Source: Pseudoalteromonas citrea (GTDB taxonomy: Bacteria > Pseudomonadota > Gammaproteobacteria > Enterobacterales > Alteromonadaceae). From it: 64,000 bases of DNA. The stretch spans positions 1,100,455-1,164,454 of the forward strand of contig NZ_AHBZ03000027.1 in the NCBI RefSeq assembly GCF_000238375.3, read 5' to 3'. Below the pieces are notes generated by a model. That model was not told where the DNA came from and did not search any database. It saw only the letters and a list, made by a program, of their open reading frames with translations. Position 1 is the stretch's first letter; each line of letters begins with the position of its first letter. The position numbers and the translations under genes were made by a program. Positions 8,295 to 17,080 of this stretch are shown in pieces.

Positions 8295-10403
8295 ATGCGT
8301 TTATCTAAAATTAGTTTGTGTCTAGCTACATTGTCTCTTTCTGTGCTTGCACAGGCTAACCCACAAAGCGCTGATAATAAATCAGTGATGGCGACCTCAT
8401 TAGATGCGGTAACAGTAACAGCAACGCGAACCAAGAAAACGGTATTGCAATCGGCGCAGGCTGTTAATGTGGTTTCAAGCGAGCAAATTGAAAAGCAGTT
8501 GGAAAGTAACCTTTTTAATGTGCTCGATATGATCCCCAATGTGAGTGCCAATGGTGGTCCACGAAGTGGTGGTCAAAAGTTTAATATTCGTGGTTTTAGC
8601 GATGCCGAGGACGTATTAGTTACTGTTGACGGTATGGTACAAACGTTTGAAAAGTATCGTATGGGGAGCTTGTTTACCGACCCTGAGCTATACAGAACCG
8701 TGAGTATTAAACGAGGAACTAGTACGGTCTTACATGGTGGTGGCGCATTAGGTGGGGTAGTGCAGTTAGAGCTTAAAGACGCGGCTGATTTTTTACGTGA
8801 CGGCGAAACGGCAGGCGCAAAGGTTAAGCTCGGCTTCGACAGCAATAATGACCAACAAAATGGTTCTGTATTTGCGTTTGCCCGACCAATCGACGAGCTG
8901 GATTTACTGGCCGCGGTCGTAAAGCGTGATAGCGACGACTTTGAGCTGTCAAACGGAGAAATGCTCGATAACTCAGGGATTGAGAATAGTTCGTTATTGT
9001 TAAAAGCTGAGTACTTTTTAACGGATGACTCTTTATTAGGTGCGACATTCAACACCACGCAAGATGACCAAAGAACGGAGTTTAACACCACTGATCCTGG
9101 CGCATGGGGAACGGTATATCGTGAAGTTGAGCAGACAGTTGCCAATTTAAGTTATGAATTAACGCCATCTGATAATCAATATATTGATTTGACACTTAAG
9201 CTTGGTTTTACCAGTAGTCAGGTTACGGAAACTGATGGAATAGGTATGCTTAAAGATTTCATCGGGATTAAATCTAACTATGAGTACAACATCACCACAT
9301 TTGATGCGATGAATACCTCAAAGCTTGGTGAGCATATACTCACATATGGTGTGCAATATACAGACAAAGAAAGAGTCGGTGAAAAAACAGCCTTGCCGTG
9401 TGAGCGAGTCAATTTTGAAACCTATGCGTGTGAGCAATATGGCACTGTGGCTGTTACTGGAGAAATGACCTCTCAACCTGGTGGTGATCAAGCGCGTACG
9501 GGTCTGTATATTCAAGATGAATTTAAGCTGCGAGATTTAACAATTATTGCAGGTGTGCGTTATGAGCGCTATGAAACGACTCCAACCGCTGAGTTTGCCT
9601 CACAGTTTAGTGCGTTAAATACGAAAGTAACGCACAGTGATTGGGCGCCTTCAATCAGCCTGAACTATCAAGTTACTCCTGAATTTTCTGTCTTTGCCAA
9701 TAGGCAGTCAGGGTTTAGAGCGCCGCTAATAGATGAGCTTTATGACCAGTATGGGGGTCGTCAACCAGCCCTTGATTTAGATATAGAGTATAGTGATAAC
9801 AGTGAGTTAGGATTTATTTATACGGCTGATAATGTGCTCAGTGACACGGATTCATTAAATGTTCGTATGATGTATTTTGATATTAATGTGGATGATGAAA
9901 TTACCTCATTGACCAGCGAAAGGCAAAACCCAATGCCTAACGCACGCTATGCAAATCGTGCCAGTAATGACCGTGATGGGTTTGAGTTGGAACTAGAATA
10001 TGCAAATCAGTATATGTATTCAAACCTCACGTACAGCACGATTGAAGGGGAAGATAATACAGGCAAAGATCTGTGGTATTTACCTGCGGATAAGTTAAGT
10101 CTTGATGCTGGCATGGCTTTGCTAGAGAACACCGTGATGGTTGGCGCAAAAGTCGTACATACCTCAGACAGAGAAGTTGAAAGTTATAACCGTCGTACGC
10201 GCGAATATAGCTTGCAAGACCATCAGAGCCATACAATATGGGATATTTATGCCAGCTGGGACGTAACTACAGACGTCAACCTGCGTTTGGCTATTGATAA
10301 TGTGTTTGATAAAGAATACACGGTTATAGCGGGTACTGGTGGCGGAATTGGTGATTATGGTGTTGGCCGTAATATAAAGACTCAAGTTAGCTGGCGTTTC
10401 TAA
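8295..10403 (+). CDS. TonB-dependent heme/hemoglobin receptor
   Basis: 702-residue outer-membrane receptor. ATG 8295 is chosen because it follows GGAG at 8285-8288 and opens a signal peptide (MRLSKISLCLATLSLSVLAQ). A TonB box (DAVTVTATR) and a plug domain with NVLDMIPNVSANGG and FNIRGFSDAEDVLVTVDG follow, then a 22-strand barrel ending in the aromatic VSWRF. A FRAP motif (GFRAPLIDELYDQYGG) as in heme receptors of the HemR/HasR group is present, but the NPNL box that usually follows it is not recognisable. Position between exbD and hmuS supports heme or heme-protein uptake. Confidence 0.9.
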   Translation: MRLSKISLCLATLSLSVLAQANPQSADNKSVMATSLDAVTVTATRTKKTVLQSAQAVNVVSSEQIEKQLESNLFNVLDMIPNVSANGGPRSGGQKFNIRGFSDAEDVLVTVDGMVQTFEKYRMGSLFTDPELYRTVSIKRGTSTVLHGGGALGGVVQLELKDAADFLRDGETAGAKVKLGFDSNNDQQNGSVFAFARPIDELDLLAAVVKRDSDDFELSNGEMLDNSGIENSSLLLKAEYFLTDDSLLGATFNTTQDDQRTEFNTTDPGAWGTVYREVEQTVANLSYELTPSDNQYIDLTLKLGFTSSQVTETDGIGMLKDFIGIKSNYEYNITTFDAMNTSKLGEHILTYGVQYTDKERVGEKTALPCERVNFETYACEQYGTVAVTGEMTSQPGGDQARTGLYIQDEFKLRDLTIIAGVRYERYETTPTAEFASQFSALNTKVTHSDWAPSISLNYQVTPEFSVFANRQSGFRAPLIDELYDQYGGRQPALDLDIEYSDNSELGFIYTADNVLSDTDSLNVRMMYFDINVDDEITSLTSERQNPMPNARYANRASNDRDGFELELEYANQYMYSNLTYSTIEGEDNTGKDLWYLPADKLSLDAGMALLENTVMVGAKVVHTSDREVESYNRRTREYSLQDHQSHTIWDIYASWDVTTDVNLRLAIDNVFDKEYTVIAGTGGGIGDYGVGRNIKTQVSWRF

Positions 10404-10413
10404 GGAACTTTTT

Positions 10414-11481
10414 ATGACTCAACTATTGAAAGAATATCAACTGCTTATTAAAGAACACCCAACAATGCGAGCCGTTGATGCTGCGCATGCCTTAAAGGTG
10501 AGCGAAGCGGAACTATTACACGCTCAAATCGGTCAAGGTGTCACTCGACTAGATGATGCACAGATCCCCACTATTTTGAAAGGCTTGAAGCGTCTTGGCT
10601 ACATTATGGCATTGACGCGAAATGGCTCTGTGGTCAATGAAATTAAAGGCGTTTACGATAAGTTATATATTTCAGAGCATCAAGACAGAGTGATGGGCAT
10701 TGCAATTAATCCCGGTGGAATTGATATGCGCTTGTTCTTACATCATTGGCGCAGTGTTTTTATTGTAGAAAGCGAGAAACATTCGAGCATTCAGTTTTTT
10801 GATGCTTATGGGCAAGCGGTTCATAAAGTTTTCACCACGAGTGACACTGATTTAAACGCATTTTTAAATTTACGCGAACGCTTTAAATTAACAGAAGGGT
10901 TAGAGCTTACTGTTCAACATGATGCGCGTGAAACCGAAGCAGATAGGCAGCAGTGGCATAGTCCAAGCGAGCAAGAAGTTGTTGCGTTTACACAGGCTTG
11001 GTCTGATTTGAATGATGTCCATCATTTTCCTAATTTACTCAAAGAGTTTAAATTAGCGCGAATACAAGCACTTGAATTAGCCGGAGAACCTTGGAGCGCA
11101 GAAATAAGCGCTACGGCGTTAGAGTCTGTATTGACGCAGTCACGAGATAAGAAAATTGAAATTATGGCATTTGTGGGTAATGCAGGTGCAGTACAAATAT
11201 ACTCGGGGCCGGTAGTTAACCTTAAGCAAGTTGGCCCTTGGTATAATGTACTTGATGAAGCATTTAATTTGCATGTTAACACGCAAGATGTGAATCGAGC
11301 ATTTGTGGTGCGAAAACCAACCGATAACGGCGATACCATTGTGTCATCTATCGAATTCTTCGATGATAAAAATAATACCGTGTTGACGTTATTTGGCCGT
11401 CGTGTGGAAGGAAAAACACAAAGCACAGACTGGCAAGCGCTGTGTGATAAATTGATCTCTAGCGACCGAGAAATTGCGTAA
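10414..11481 (+). CDS. hmuS: Hemin-degrading/trafficking protein, HemS/HmuS family
   Basis: 355 residues, the usual length of HemS/ChuS/HmuS proteins, which are built as two repeats of the same fold. Repeat one holds IMALTRNGSVVNEIKGVYDK and IGLFLH-like IDMRLFLHHWRSVFIVE; repeat two holds IEIMAFVGNAGAVQIYSGPV and GPWYNVLDEAFNLHV. These are hallmark segments of the family. It receives heme in the cytoplasm and in some relatives degrades it. The gene starts 10 bases after the receptor stop with AAGGA, and a strong terminator closes the operon. Confidence 0.92.
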   Translation: MTQLLKEYQLLIKEHPTMRAVDAAHALKVSEAELLHAQIGQGVTRLDDAQIPTILKGLKRLGYIMALTRNGSVVNEIKGVYDKLYISEHQDRVMGIAINPGGIDMRLFLHHWRSVFIVESEKHSSIQFFDAYGQAVHKVFTTSDTDLNAFLNLRERFKLTEGLELTVQHDARETEADRQQWHSPSEQEVVAFTQAWSDLNDVHHFPNLLKEFKLARIQALELAGEPWSAEISATALESVLTQSRDKKIEIMAFVGNAGAVQIYSGPVVNLKQVGPWYNVLDEAFNLHVNTQDVNRAFVVRKPTDNGDTIVSSIEFFDDKNNTVLTLFGRRVEGKTQSTDWQALCDKLISSDREIA

Positions 11482-11521
11482 GTTATAGCGCAAAGAGTGA
11501 TATAAAATAGGTGACTGCTTT

Positions 11522-11552
11522 AAAAAGCCAGTGATAAATCACTGGCTTTTTT
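11522..11552 (+). terminator. Rho-independent terminator after hmuS
   Basis: Arms AAAAAGCCAGTGA and TCACTGGCTTTTT with loop TAAA and a T-run. Ends the tonB-exbB-exbD-receptor-hmuS transcript. Confidence 0.9.
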
Positions 11553-11772
11553 CTGTGAGCTTCGTTGTCGACATACCTGTAATGGATGCAAAAGATGACG
11601 CTCCTTCGTACCTTGCAAAGCGCTAGTCATAAGACATCAGAGAGGCGGTGTTAATGAGAACCTGTGTTCTATTAATGAACGATTTTGTGCTTTTATTGGT
11701 GCTTTATGTATGTTTTGGTTGTTTTTTCGTTAAATGTCATGGAAAGTTCATCTATGTTATGCGTTAAAATTA

Positions 11773-11800
11773 TTGACTTGGCAATGTAGATCTATAGTAT
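11773..11800 (+). promoter_or_regulatory. Candidate promoter of the cold-shock gene
   Basis: TTGACT at 11773-11778 and TAGTAT at 11795-11800 with a 16-bp spacer. Transcription from here would give a leader of about 150 nt, the typical arrangement for cold-inducible csp genes. Inference from consensus only. Confidence 0.5.
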
Positions 11801-11909
11801 GAGAATTAGACAAAAAATATGTCAGTGTTTATAAAATTCCATTACGTTGTTGTATAAGTCTAACTTGTCGTACCGTCCTGAAGTTTTTAAGTACCGTCTA
11901 GTTTTTGCT

Positions 11910-11931
11910 CTATGCGCCCATATGGGCATAG
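11910..11931 (+). promoter_or_regulatory. Palindromic hairpin in the csp 5' leader
   Basis: A perfect 12-bp palindrome GCCCATATGGGC (11916-11927) flanked by CTAT and ATAG lies about 27 bases before the csp ATG. Structured leaders of csp mRNAs act as temperature-dependent translation switches, and this hairpin is well placed for that. Rest of the gap 11553-11957 holds the promoter and no gene. Confidence 0.55.
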
Positions 11932-11957
11932 TTATAATTTTTTCAGGATTTAAAGAT

Positions 11958-12167
11958 ATGTCTAATACAGTAACTGGCACAGTTAAGTGGTTCAACGAGT
12001 CTAAAGGTTTTGGTTTCATTGCACAGGAAAATGGCCCAGACGTTTTTGCTCATTTCAGCGCTATTCAAGGTGACGGATTCCGTACTTTAGCTGAAGGCCA
12101 ACGTGTTGAGTTCACTTTAGCAAACGGCCAGAAAGGCCCACAAGCAGAGAATATCACTTTGCTATAA
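11958..12167 (+). CDS. Cold-shock protein (CspA family)
   Basis: 69-residue single cold-shock domain. RNA-binding motifs RNP1 (KGFGFIAQ) and RNP2 (VFAHFSAI) are both intact, and the domain starts [14 protein letters not shown] and ends [20 protein letters not shown], which is full length. The open frame continues upstream to 11847, but the ATG at 11958 gives the exact family N-terminus ([13 protein letters not shown]). Acts as an RNA chaperone or antiterminator. The long structured leader points to post-transcriptional control. A terminator follows immediately. Confidence 0.96.
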   Translation: MSNTVTGTVKWFNESKGFGFIAQENGPDVFAHFSAIQGDGFRTLAEGQRVEFTLANGQKGPQAENITLL

Positions 12168-12183
12168 GCTGTAAAGCTTAGAT

Positions 12184-12213
12184 AAAAAAAGCAGGCCGAG
12201 GCTTGCTTTTTTT
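12184..12213 (+). terminator. Terminator after csp gene
   Basis: Arms AAAAAAAGCA and TGCTTTTTTT around a short GC-rich top. Lies 16 bases after the csp stop. Confidence 0.85.
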
Positions 12214-12263
12214 GTGCCGGAAAAAGAATAAAATCATTTCGTGGTATTATAAGTCACTATTTT

Positions 12264-13076
12264 TCAGGTTGGCATCTGAAAGCCATGCCTAGAGCATAAT
12301 TTCAGCACGTCACTTTTTTCAACTGAATAATCAGCAAAGAAGTCATACGCTAAGCTGGCATAATACCTAGTATCTTCGTCGACAAAAGAGGGCTGTCCAA
12401 AAGCATCTTCCCTAGCTGAGGAAATAATATTGTTTCCGTGATTAAAAGCGATAGAGGCGAGTCCTTTTATATAATCGTCATCAGTAATTTTTTTGTCTAC
12501 GAATAGCTTACTTAAATAGTCGGCGATTGGCTTGTCTATTTCACTTACACTGAAGTAGAGCGACTTTAAGGTTCGAATCATAATTCCTCTAGAGATAAAT
12601 GAAAAAATTGAAGTCGTTACTGCCCCTGTTATATAAGCAGCTCGGCTGCTTTGTAGTGCAATAGACTGTATTGCAAGTTGCTGAGAACGTTCATTATCTT
12701 CGGTATAGTCAATTGCATAGTTGCGTACGTCAATTCTTAGAGCTTCGGACAATTCTGCCAACGATACTGTATAGTTTCCTTTTTTACCTTTGAATCGCTT
12801 AACAAAGCGAGATGCGGATTTTTTTGAATAATTTCTATATTGGCTCTCTATGGATGGGAGAAAAAGTAAAATAAATAAGGGGTATACTGGAAATATAAGA
12901 AGTACAATAGACCAGGCTATTTTGTTTCGATATTTCTTTTTGGCTAGCCAATAACCTATACAGCCACTACCAATGCTTAAAATTAAATATTCCAAAGTAT
13001 TAACTCCATATAAGTTTTGGAAATAGAAGTAAATAATTTCAATTATTAACTTTTTCAGTGATTTAATCAAAGTCAA
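12264..13076 (-). CDS. Hypothetical two-helix membrane protein
   Basis: Not recognised. As read from 13076 it is 270 residues. After a short N-terminal part, two hydrophobic helices are visible (LEYLILSIGSGCIGYWLAKK and IAWSIVLLIFPVYPLFILLF). The remaining two thirds is polar, with tyrosine- and serine-rich stretches (QYRNYSKKSASRFVKRFKGK) and an alanine-rich weakly hydrophobic piece (AAYITGAVTTSIFSFISRG). An internal ATG may be the real start, because the first 25 residues are unusual. The DNA looks more AT-rich than its neighbours, which suggests acquisition. It is a single gene, convergent with csp. Confidence 0.65.
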   Translation of the reverse strand: MTLIKSLKKLIIEIIYFYFQNLYGVNTLEYLILSIGSGCIGYWLAKKKYRNKIAWSIVLLIFPVYPLFILLFLPSIESQYRNYSKKSASRFVKRFKGKKGNYTVSLAELSEALRIDVRNYAIDYTEDNERSQQLAIQSIALQSSRAAYITGAVTTSIFSFISRGIMIRTLKSLYFSVSEIDKPIADYLSKLFVDKKITDDDYIKGLASIAFNHGNNIISSAREDAFGQPSFVDEDTRYYASLAYDFFADYSVEKSDVLKLCSRHGFQMPT

Positions 13077-13282
13077 TGAATGTTAGGCGATACTTATCTA
13101 GATGCTTTTTAATATTAGATCAGTGTTATGAAATAAATCGTGTTCATATTGTGCTAGCTAATTCATGCCGATGACAATTTTCATTCCAAATTAAACATTA
13201 AATATTTTCTTTATATGGGTACAATTGGAGTGCGAAAGCAGCGATACTTTGCTGTAAGATTAGTTTAAAATGAGCTGTAAAT

Positions 13283-13840
13283 ATGGAAATAAATAAGAAT
13301 AAAGAACTACCGAATATGTTGCTGAGTCATGTTGAATTGTATGTCAAAGATTTAAAAGAAATGACCGCGTTTTATACCGAAAAACTCGGGTTTGTGATCA
13401 CAGATAGTGGTTCGGGAGATAATGGCATGGTTTTTTTGTCTCGTAGCCCAAATGAACACCATCAAATTGTTTTGAGTCCCTACCCATCGCGCAGCGCGAA
13501 AGACAGCCCTGTTGATCACATTTCTTTTCGAGTTGACTCATTAGCACATTTAAAACGTTTTATTGAGTCGCTGTTGTGTAGCGATGAGATACCTGTGCAA
13601 ACTGTCTCTCATGGTTCTACTTGGTCAATATACTTTCGTGATCCTGAAGGGAATCGCTTTGAAATATTTACTGATACGCCTTGGTATGTGCATCAGCCCT
13701 GCAAATTTGAAGTCGACTTTAACCTGTCAGACGAGGCCTTAAGGGCATCAACGCTACAGGTAATTAAGGCGCTTCCGGGGTTTGCAATGGCGAATGATTG
13801 GCAGCAATCACATATCCGTCAATTGAAGTCGAACGATTAA
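13283..13840 (+). CDS. VOC superfamily protein (catechol dioxygenase/glyoxalase-like)
   Basis: 185 residues with a clear VOC domain: LLSHVELYVKDLKEMTAFYT, EKLGFVITDSG, then VDHISFRVDSLAHLKRF, and the closing FRDPEGNRFEIFTDTPWYV. The three metal-ligand positions of extradiol-type enzymes are kept: a His in SHVELYV, a His in DHISFRV and a Glu in RFEIFTD. A C-terminal tail of about 45 residues extends past the domain. The start is 13283 or the ATG at 13316 (MLLSHVEL); neither has a strong ribosome site. Possibly a ring-cleavage or lactoylglutathione-type enzyme; the substrate is not determinable. Confidence 0.78.
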   Translation: MEINKNKELPNMLLSHVELYVKDLKEMTAFYTEKLGFVITDSGSGDNGMVFLSRSPNEHHQIVLSPYPSRSAKDSPVDHISFRVDSLAHLKRFIESLLCSDEIPVQTVSHGSTWSIYFRDPEGNRFEIFTDTPWYVHQPCKFEVDFNLSDEALRASTLQVIKALPGFAMANDWQQSHIRQLKSND

Positions 13841-13870
13841 CAGGCTCTTTGATATTGATTTGGGAGGCGA

Positions 13871-14293
13871 ATGATGTGTGTTAAGCAGCGTGGTGTATTT
13901 TTTAGCTTCCTATTGTTAATGCTCGTTGGGTGTACAACAGGTCAGCTGGAATACGTGACACCAGAAGGCACAACCAAAGTAGCATGTAATACTGAGTATA
14001 CTTGGCAACCGAGCGTAGATAAATATGCGGTTGAATATATACTGAGTTATTGCGCTGAAAAAGCAGCGAAGCAAGGCTATATTGTTAAAAATATATCTTT
14101 GCTGAGTATTGACCGTTCATTCCCCAAGGCGCCGAAAGGGTGCCTTTGGACACATGAACTTGCTAAACAGTTACATGTGACAGGTTCGCTCACTGATAAA
14201 CAATATGGCTATATTATTGCCGCACTCGATTTAGGCCATATTACTGGCAAATCAGAATGCCGTGAGCCACTCATTAAGTCAAACATCGATTAA
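13871..14293 (+). CDS. Hypothetical lipoprotein
   Basis: 140 residues, not recognised beyond its export signal. A basic N-terminus and hydrophobic stretch (GVFFSFLLLMLVGC) end in a lipobox with Cys near residue 21, so it is likely a lipid-anchored envelope protein. Four further cysteines are spread through the mature part. GGAG at 13862 precedes two adjacent ATG codons, either of which may be used. It follows the VOC gene by 30 bases and may be cotranscribed with it. The IS30-family element inserted about 40 bases downstream of its stop without damaging it. Confidence 0.7.
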   Translation: MMCVKQRGVFFSFLLLMLVGCTTGQLEYVTPEGTTKVACNTEYTWQPSVDKYAVEYILSYCAEKAAKQGYIVKNISLLSIDRSFPKAPKGCLWTHELAKQLHVTGSLTDKQYGYIIAALDLGHITGKSECREPLIKSNID

Positions 14294-14333
14294 ATGACCT
14301 ATCCCCCACAATAAATAGCAGCCTTTAATTATG

Positions 14334-15444
14334 CCCGAATTCAAGTTCCAAGTGCACCACGTATAAAAACTAGATAAAAATAAGACACTTCTCAGTTTCT
14401 GCTAATGTAAATGTGCGACCAAATACATTTTAGGAGCTGAGAAATGTCTTATGAACATCTTAACAGTTTTGAGCGAAAAGCAATCTATTATCGCCATAAT
14501 AGTGGTGAAAGTTACCGCTCAATCGGCCGTTTACTTAACCGACACCACACTACCATTATGCGAGAAGTAAAGAGGAATAAACCCCCTTATTATACTTACT
14601 TCGATGAATCTGCAGAAGACTTGGCAGCCGAACGTAGAAAGAAACCAAGGCACGCAAAAAAGTTTGCTAATAAAACGCTTTATCAGCATGTTGTACATAA
14701 ACTGCAAGAAGGTTGGTCACCAGACGCCATAGCTGGAAGGCTTAAAAAAAACCATCCAAATGACAAGGGAGAATGTGTCAGTCATGAGACAATTTATCAA
14801 TGGGTTATTAAAGACTATCAAGTTGGTGGTGGGCTCTATAAAGCATTACCAAAACGTCACAAAAAGAGAAAAAAACAAAGAAAATATGGGGACTTACGAG
14901 GTAAGATAAAAAACCGAGTTAGTATCCATGAACGACCTAATGTCGTTGAGAAACGGTCTCGTATTGGCGACTGGGAAGGTGATCTTGTTGAAGGAAAGAA
15001 AGGCTCTGGATATATAATTACTCATGTGGATCGAGCAACAAAATATCTAATGGCCCAAAAAATAGAAAATAAAACAGCAGAGCTTTTCAATAAAGCAACG
15101 ATTTCAATGTTTATAACGTTAGACACTTCTAAGAGGCTGACACTTACACTTGATAACGGGAAAGAGTTTTCACTTTTTAATAAGCTTGAGAATAGGCTTA
15201 ATATGGATATTTACTTCGCCGATCCTTACTGTTCATGGCAGCGCGGTACAAATGAAAATACAAATGGGTTGATACGTCGATATTTCCCCAAAAAAACAGA
15301 TTTTTCGACTATAACTGATAATGAACTACAAGAAGTAGTAAACAAAATTAACAGTCGTCCAAGAAAGATTTTAGATTATCAGACGCCTGAGGAAGTCTTT
15401 TTACTTGATAGTTTATAATGGTGCACTTGCATGTTGAATTCGGG
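14334..15444 (+). mobile_element. Complete IS30-family insertion sequence
   Basis: About 1.11 kb, bounded by imperfect inverted repeats: left 14334-14359 begins CCCGAATTCAAG and right 15419-15444 ends ATGTTGAATTCGGG. The inner part of both ends shares CAAGTGCACCA. A 3-bp direct repeat ATG flanks it on both sides (14331-14333 and 15445-15447), within the normal target-duplication size of IS30 elements. One intact transposase gene is inside. It appears intact and fairly recent. Confidence 0.88.
14444..15418 (+). CDS. IS30-family transposase
   Basis: 324 residues with the N-terminal helix-turn-helix typical of IS30 (HLNSFERKAIYYRHNSGESY, then SIGRLLNRHHTTIMREVKRN). The DDE core is complete: first Asp in GDWEGDLVEG, second in LTLTLDNGKEF, and the Glu in QRGTNENTNGLIRRYFP. 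The C-terminus (RPRKILDYQTPEEVF) is the normal family ending. Catalyses cut or copy-out transposition of the surrounding element. ATG preceded by AGGAG. Full length with no stops, so probably active. Confidence 0.95.
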   Translation: MSYEHLNSFERKAIYYRHNSGESYRSIGRLLNRHHTTIMREVKRNKPPYYTYFDESAEDLAAERRKKPRHAKKFANKTLYQHVVHKLQEGWSPDAIAGRLKKNHPNDKGECVSHETIYQWVIKDYQVGGGLYKALPKRHKKRKKQRKYGDLRGKIKNRVSIHERPNVVEKRSRIGDWEGDLVEGKKGSGYIITHVDRATKYLMAQKIENKTAELFNKATISMFITLDTSKRLTLTLDNGKEFSLFNKLENRLNMDIYFADPYCSWQRGTNENTNGLIRRYFPKKTDFSTITDNELQEVVNKINSRPRKILDYQTPEEVFLLDSL

Positions 15445-15466
15445 ATGGATTAAGTATGGCTCATTA

Positions 15467-16186
15467 TTAATGAGCCATAACGTTCTTATAGGCCGCTGAT
15501 TTTTTGACTTTTTCATGCCCTTTACGTAATTCTTCCACCACTTCATGAGGTGTGGCTAAGCTCGCTGCTAAATACCCATTGAGTGTTAATTCAGGGATTT
15601 CATACACAAAACGAAAGCTGTCATCTGCTAACCCAAAAGAATTGGCAAGTGGTGTGAGGTAGCGTGCATCGTCAAGGATGATATCGACTTTTTTGGCGAT
15701 AAGCAGTTGGTACGACTTTACAATGTCGGCTGTTAAAATATAGTCAAAACCACGCGCTTTCAATATGTCTTCTGATATATCGCCGCGTTGAAGGGCCAGC
15801 CTGTAGGGAATGGCATGAGACAGGTGCTGAATATTTATATCAGCGCGTTCTTTGGTTGTGACAAAGCCGAGTTTAAACAGCGCGACAGGGCCTATCCAAT
15901 GAAAAAGCTTTTCTCTTTCAGCCGTTCTAACCATGCTGTAAATAAGTATATTGGGGTGTTTTTGTGCTTGTTGATACGCCCTTGCCCAGGGATACATTAA
16001 AAATTGTGCATCTAACTGAGCGTATTTAAGAATTTGCTTCACGACCTCCGTGCTGGTTCCGGTTACTTGATTATTCTCTAGCATCTGATTTGGGGGAGAT
16101 AATTCTGTTACTACGCGTAATTGCGCTATCGCGCAGGGTGTGAGACATAGCAGCAGTATAAATACGAGGGGCTGATAGTTACTCAT
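15467..16186 (-). CDS. Periplasmic solute-binding protein (SBP_bac_3/PBP2 fold)
   Basis: 239 residues with a signal peptide (LVFILLLCLTPCAIA, then QLRVVTELSPPNQML). This beginning, with GTSTEVVKQILKYAQLDAQF and YPWARAYQQAQKHPNILIYS following, is characteristic of a group of amino-acid-binding-like proteins widespread in marine gammaproteobacteria. No ABC permease or ATPase gene is adjacent, and it is a single gene. It may therefore act as a stand-alone sensor or scavenger rather than a transporter component. It reads toward the IS30 element, which lies just beyond its stop. Confidence 0.8.
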   Translation of the reverse strand: MSNYQPLVFILLLCLTPCAIAQLRVVTELSPPNQMLENNQVTGTSTEVVKQILKYAQLDAQFLMYPWARAYQQAQKHPNILIYSMVRTAEREKLFHWIGPVALFKLGFVTTKERADINIQHLSHAIPYRLALQRGDISEDILKARGFDYILTADIVKSYQLLIAKKVDIILDDARYLTPLANSFGLADDSFRFVYEIPELTLNGYLAASLATPHEVVEELRKGHEKVKKSAAYKNVMAH

Positions 16187-16302
16187 TTCCTTTTCCTCGC
16201 TAATCGTTGCTTACACGCTCTGGCCTATATCTAGTGTAGCAAACATCACAGGGGTCGCGAATTTACCTATATTCACCGTGTTTATAGAAGCTATTTTCTA
16301 TT

Positions 16303-16312
16303 TTGTCGACAA
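16303..16312. promoter_or_regulatory. Operator-like palindrome TTGTCGACAA
   Basis: A perfect 10-bp palindrome 95 bases before the regulator gene. GntR/FCD regulators often bind sites of this shape, so it is a candidate autoregulatory site of the propionate operon regulator. The same 10-mer also occurs inside the regulator coding region at 16513-16522. Confidence 0.5.
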
Positions 16313-16327
16313 TCTAGGTTCACCTCT

Positions 16328-16357
16328 GTTGACGTAAACGTCAACTAGATCTATATT
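16328..16357 (+). promoter_or_regulatory. Sigma70 promoter overlapping an 18-bp palindrome
   Basis: TTGACG at 16329-16334 and TATATT at 16352-16357 with a 17-bp spacer make a good promoter for the prp operon. The -35 box lies inside the perfect palindrome GTTGACGTAAACGTCAAC (16328-16345), a natural repressor site. Inference from consensus and position. Confidence 0.65.
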
Positions 16358-16398
16358 GTCTGCCCATAAGCAATGCACATAAGTTTAAATAAACAGGT

Positions 16399-17058
16399 AT
16401 GGTTATTTTTAAAGAGCAAGCAATAACGGCTTCTGATAAGGTTTTTTTTCGATTGAGGAAAGAAATTGTTGATGGGGTTATTTTGGCAGGCTCTAAGTTA
16501 AGTGAAACTGAATTGTCGACAAATTATGCGGTGAGTCGTGCTGTAATACGTGAAGCAATTAACCGGCTGGAAGCCTGTCACTTAGTGGAGCGAAAAGCGA
16601 ATATAGGTGCTCGAGTGGTATCTTTAACGCCCGAAGGTCTCATTGAGCTATATCAAGTACGTGAATCACTCGAAGGGATGGCTGCCAGATTGGCTGCAAA
16701 AAATATGTCAGAAGACGAAATTGCAGACTTAAATGCCCTTTTGAATAGTCAATCTGATGAAGTGAAAAACGCAGAACTCTATTATCAAGAAGCGGGCGAT
16801 CTTGATTTTCATTACCGTATTATTCAAGGCAGTAAAAACGCCTATTTAATCTCAATGTTAGTTAATGGCTTATACCATTTGGTGCGCATGTATCGAGTTC
16901 AGTTGGGGATGGCTGGCCCGAGAGTAACGAGCGCATTTGATGAACATAAAAATATTGTACAGGCGATAAGTCTTCGTGACTCTGAGTTGGCAGAAATGCT
17001 GATGCGCCGCCATATTATGTATTCAAAAAATAATATAAAAGCAAAACTTCAATCATAA
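16399..17058 (+). CDS. GntR-family (FCD domain) regulator of the methylcitrate operon
   Basis: 219 residues. The N-terminal winged helix is clear ([20 protein letters not shown], then [20 protein letters not shown], then [20 protein letters not shown]). The C-terminal FCD ligand domain has the metal-binding pattern of Asp/His residues ([36 protein letters not shown]). It lies 22 bases before prpB on the same strand and is probably the propionate or methylcitrate-responsive repressor of the operon, replacing the sigma54 PrpR of enteric bacteria. Operator-like palindromes lie in its promoter. Confidence 0.88.
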   Translation: MVIFKEQAITASDKVFFRLRKEIVDGVILAGSKLSETELSTNYAVSRAVIREAINRLEACHLVERKANIGARVVSLTPEGLIELYQVRESLEGMAARLAAKNMSEDEIADLNALLNSQSDEVKNAELYYQEAGDLDFHYRIIQGSKNAYLISMLVNGLYHLVRMYRVQLGMAGPRVTSAFDEHKNIVQAISLRDSELAEMLMRRHIMYSKNNIKAKLQS

Positions 17059-17080
17059 AATCAAGCTAAGAGAGAACATC

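Noticed and set aside
8573-9145. Long minus-strand frame inside the heme receptor
   Set aside because: A shadow of the receptor gene; the plus-strand frame carries all family motifs.
16513-16522. TTGTCGACAA as a second operator
   Set aside because: It lies inside the regulator coding sequence and is explained by the codons; kept only as a note.
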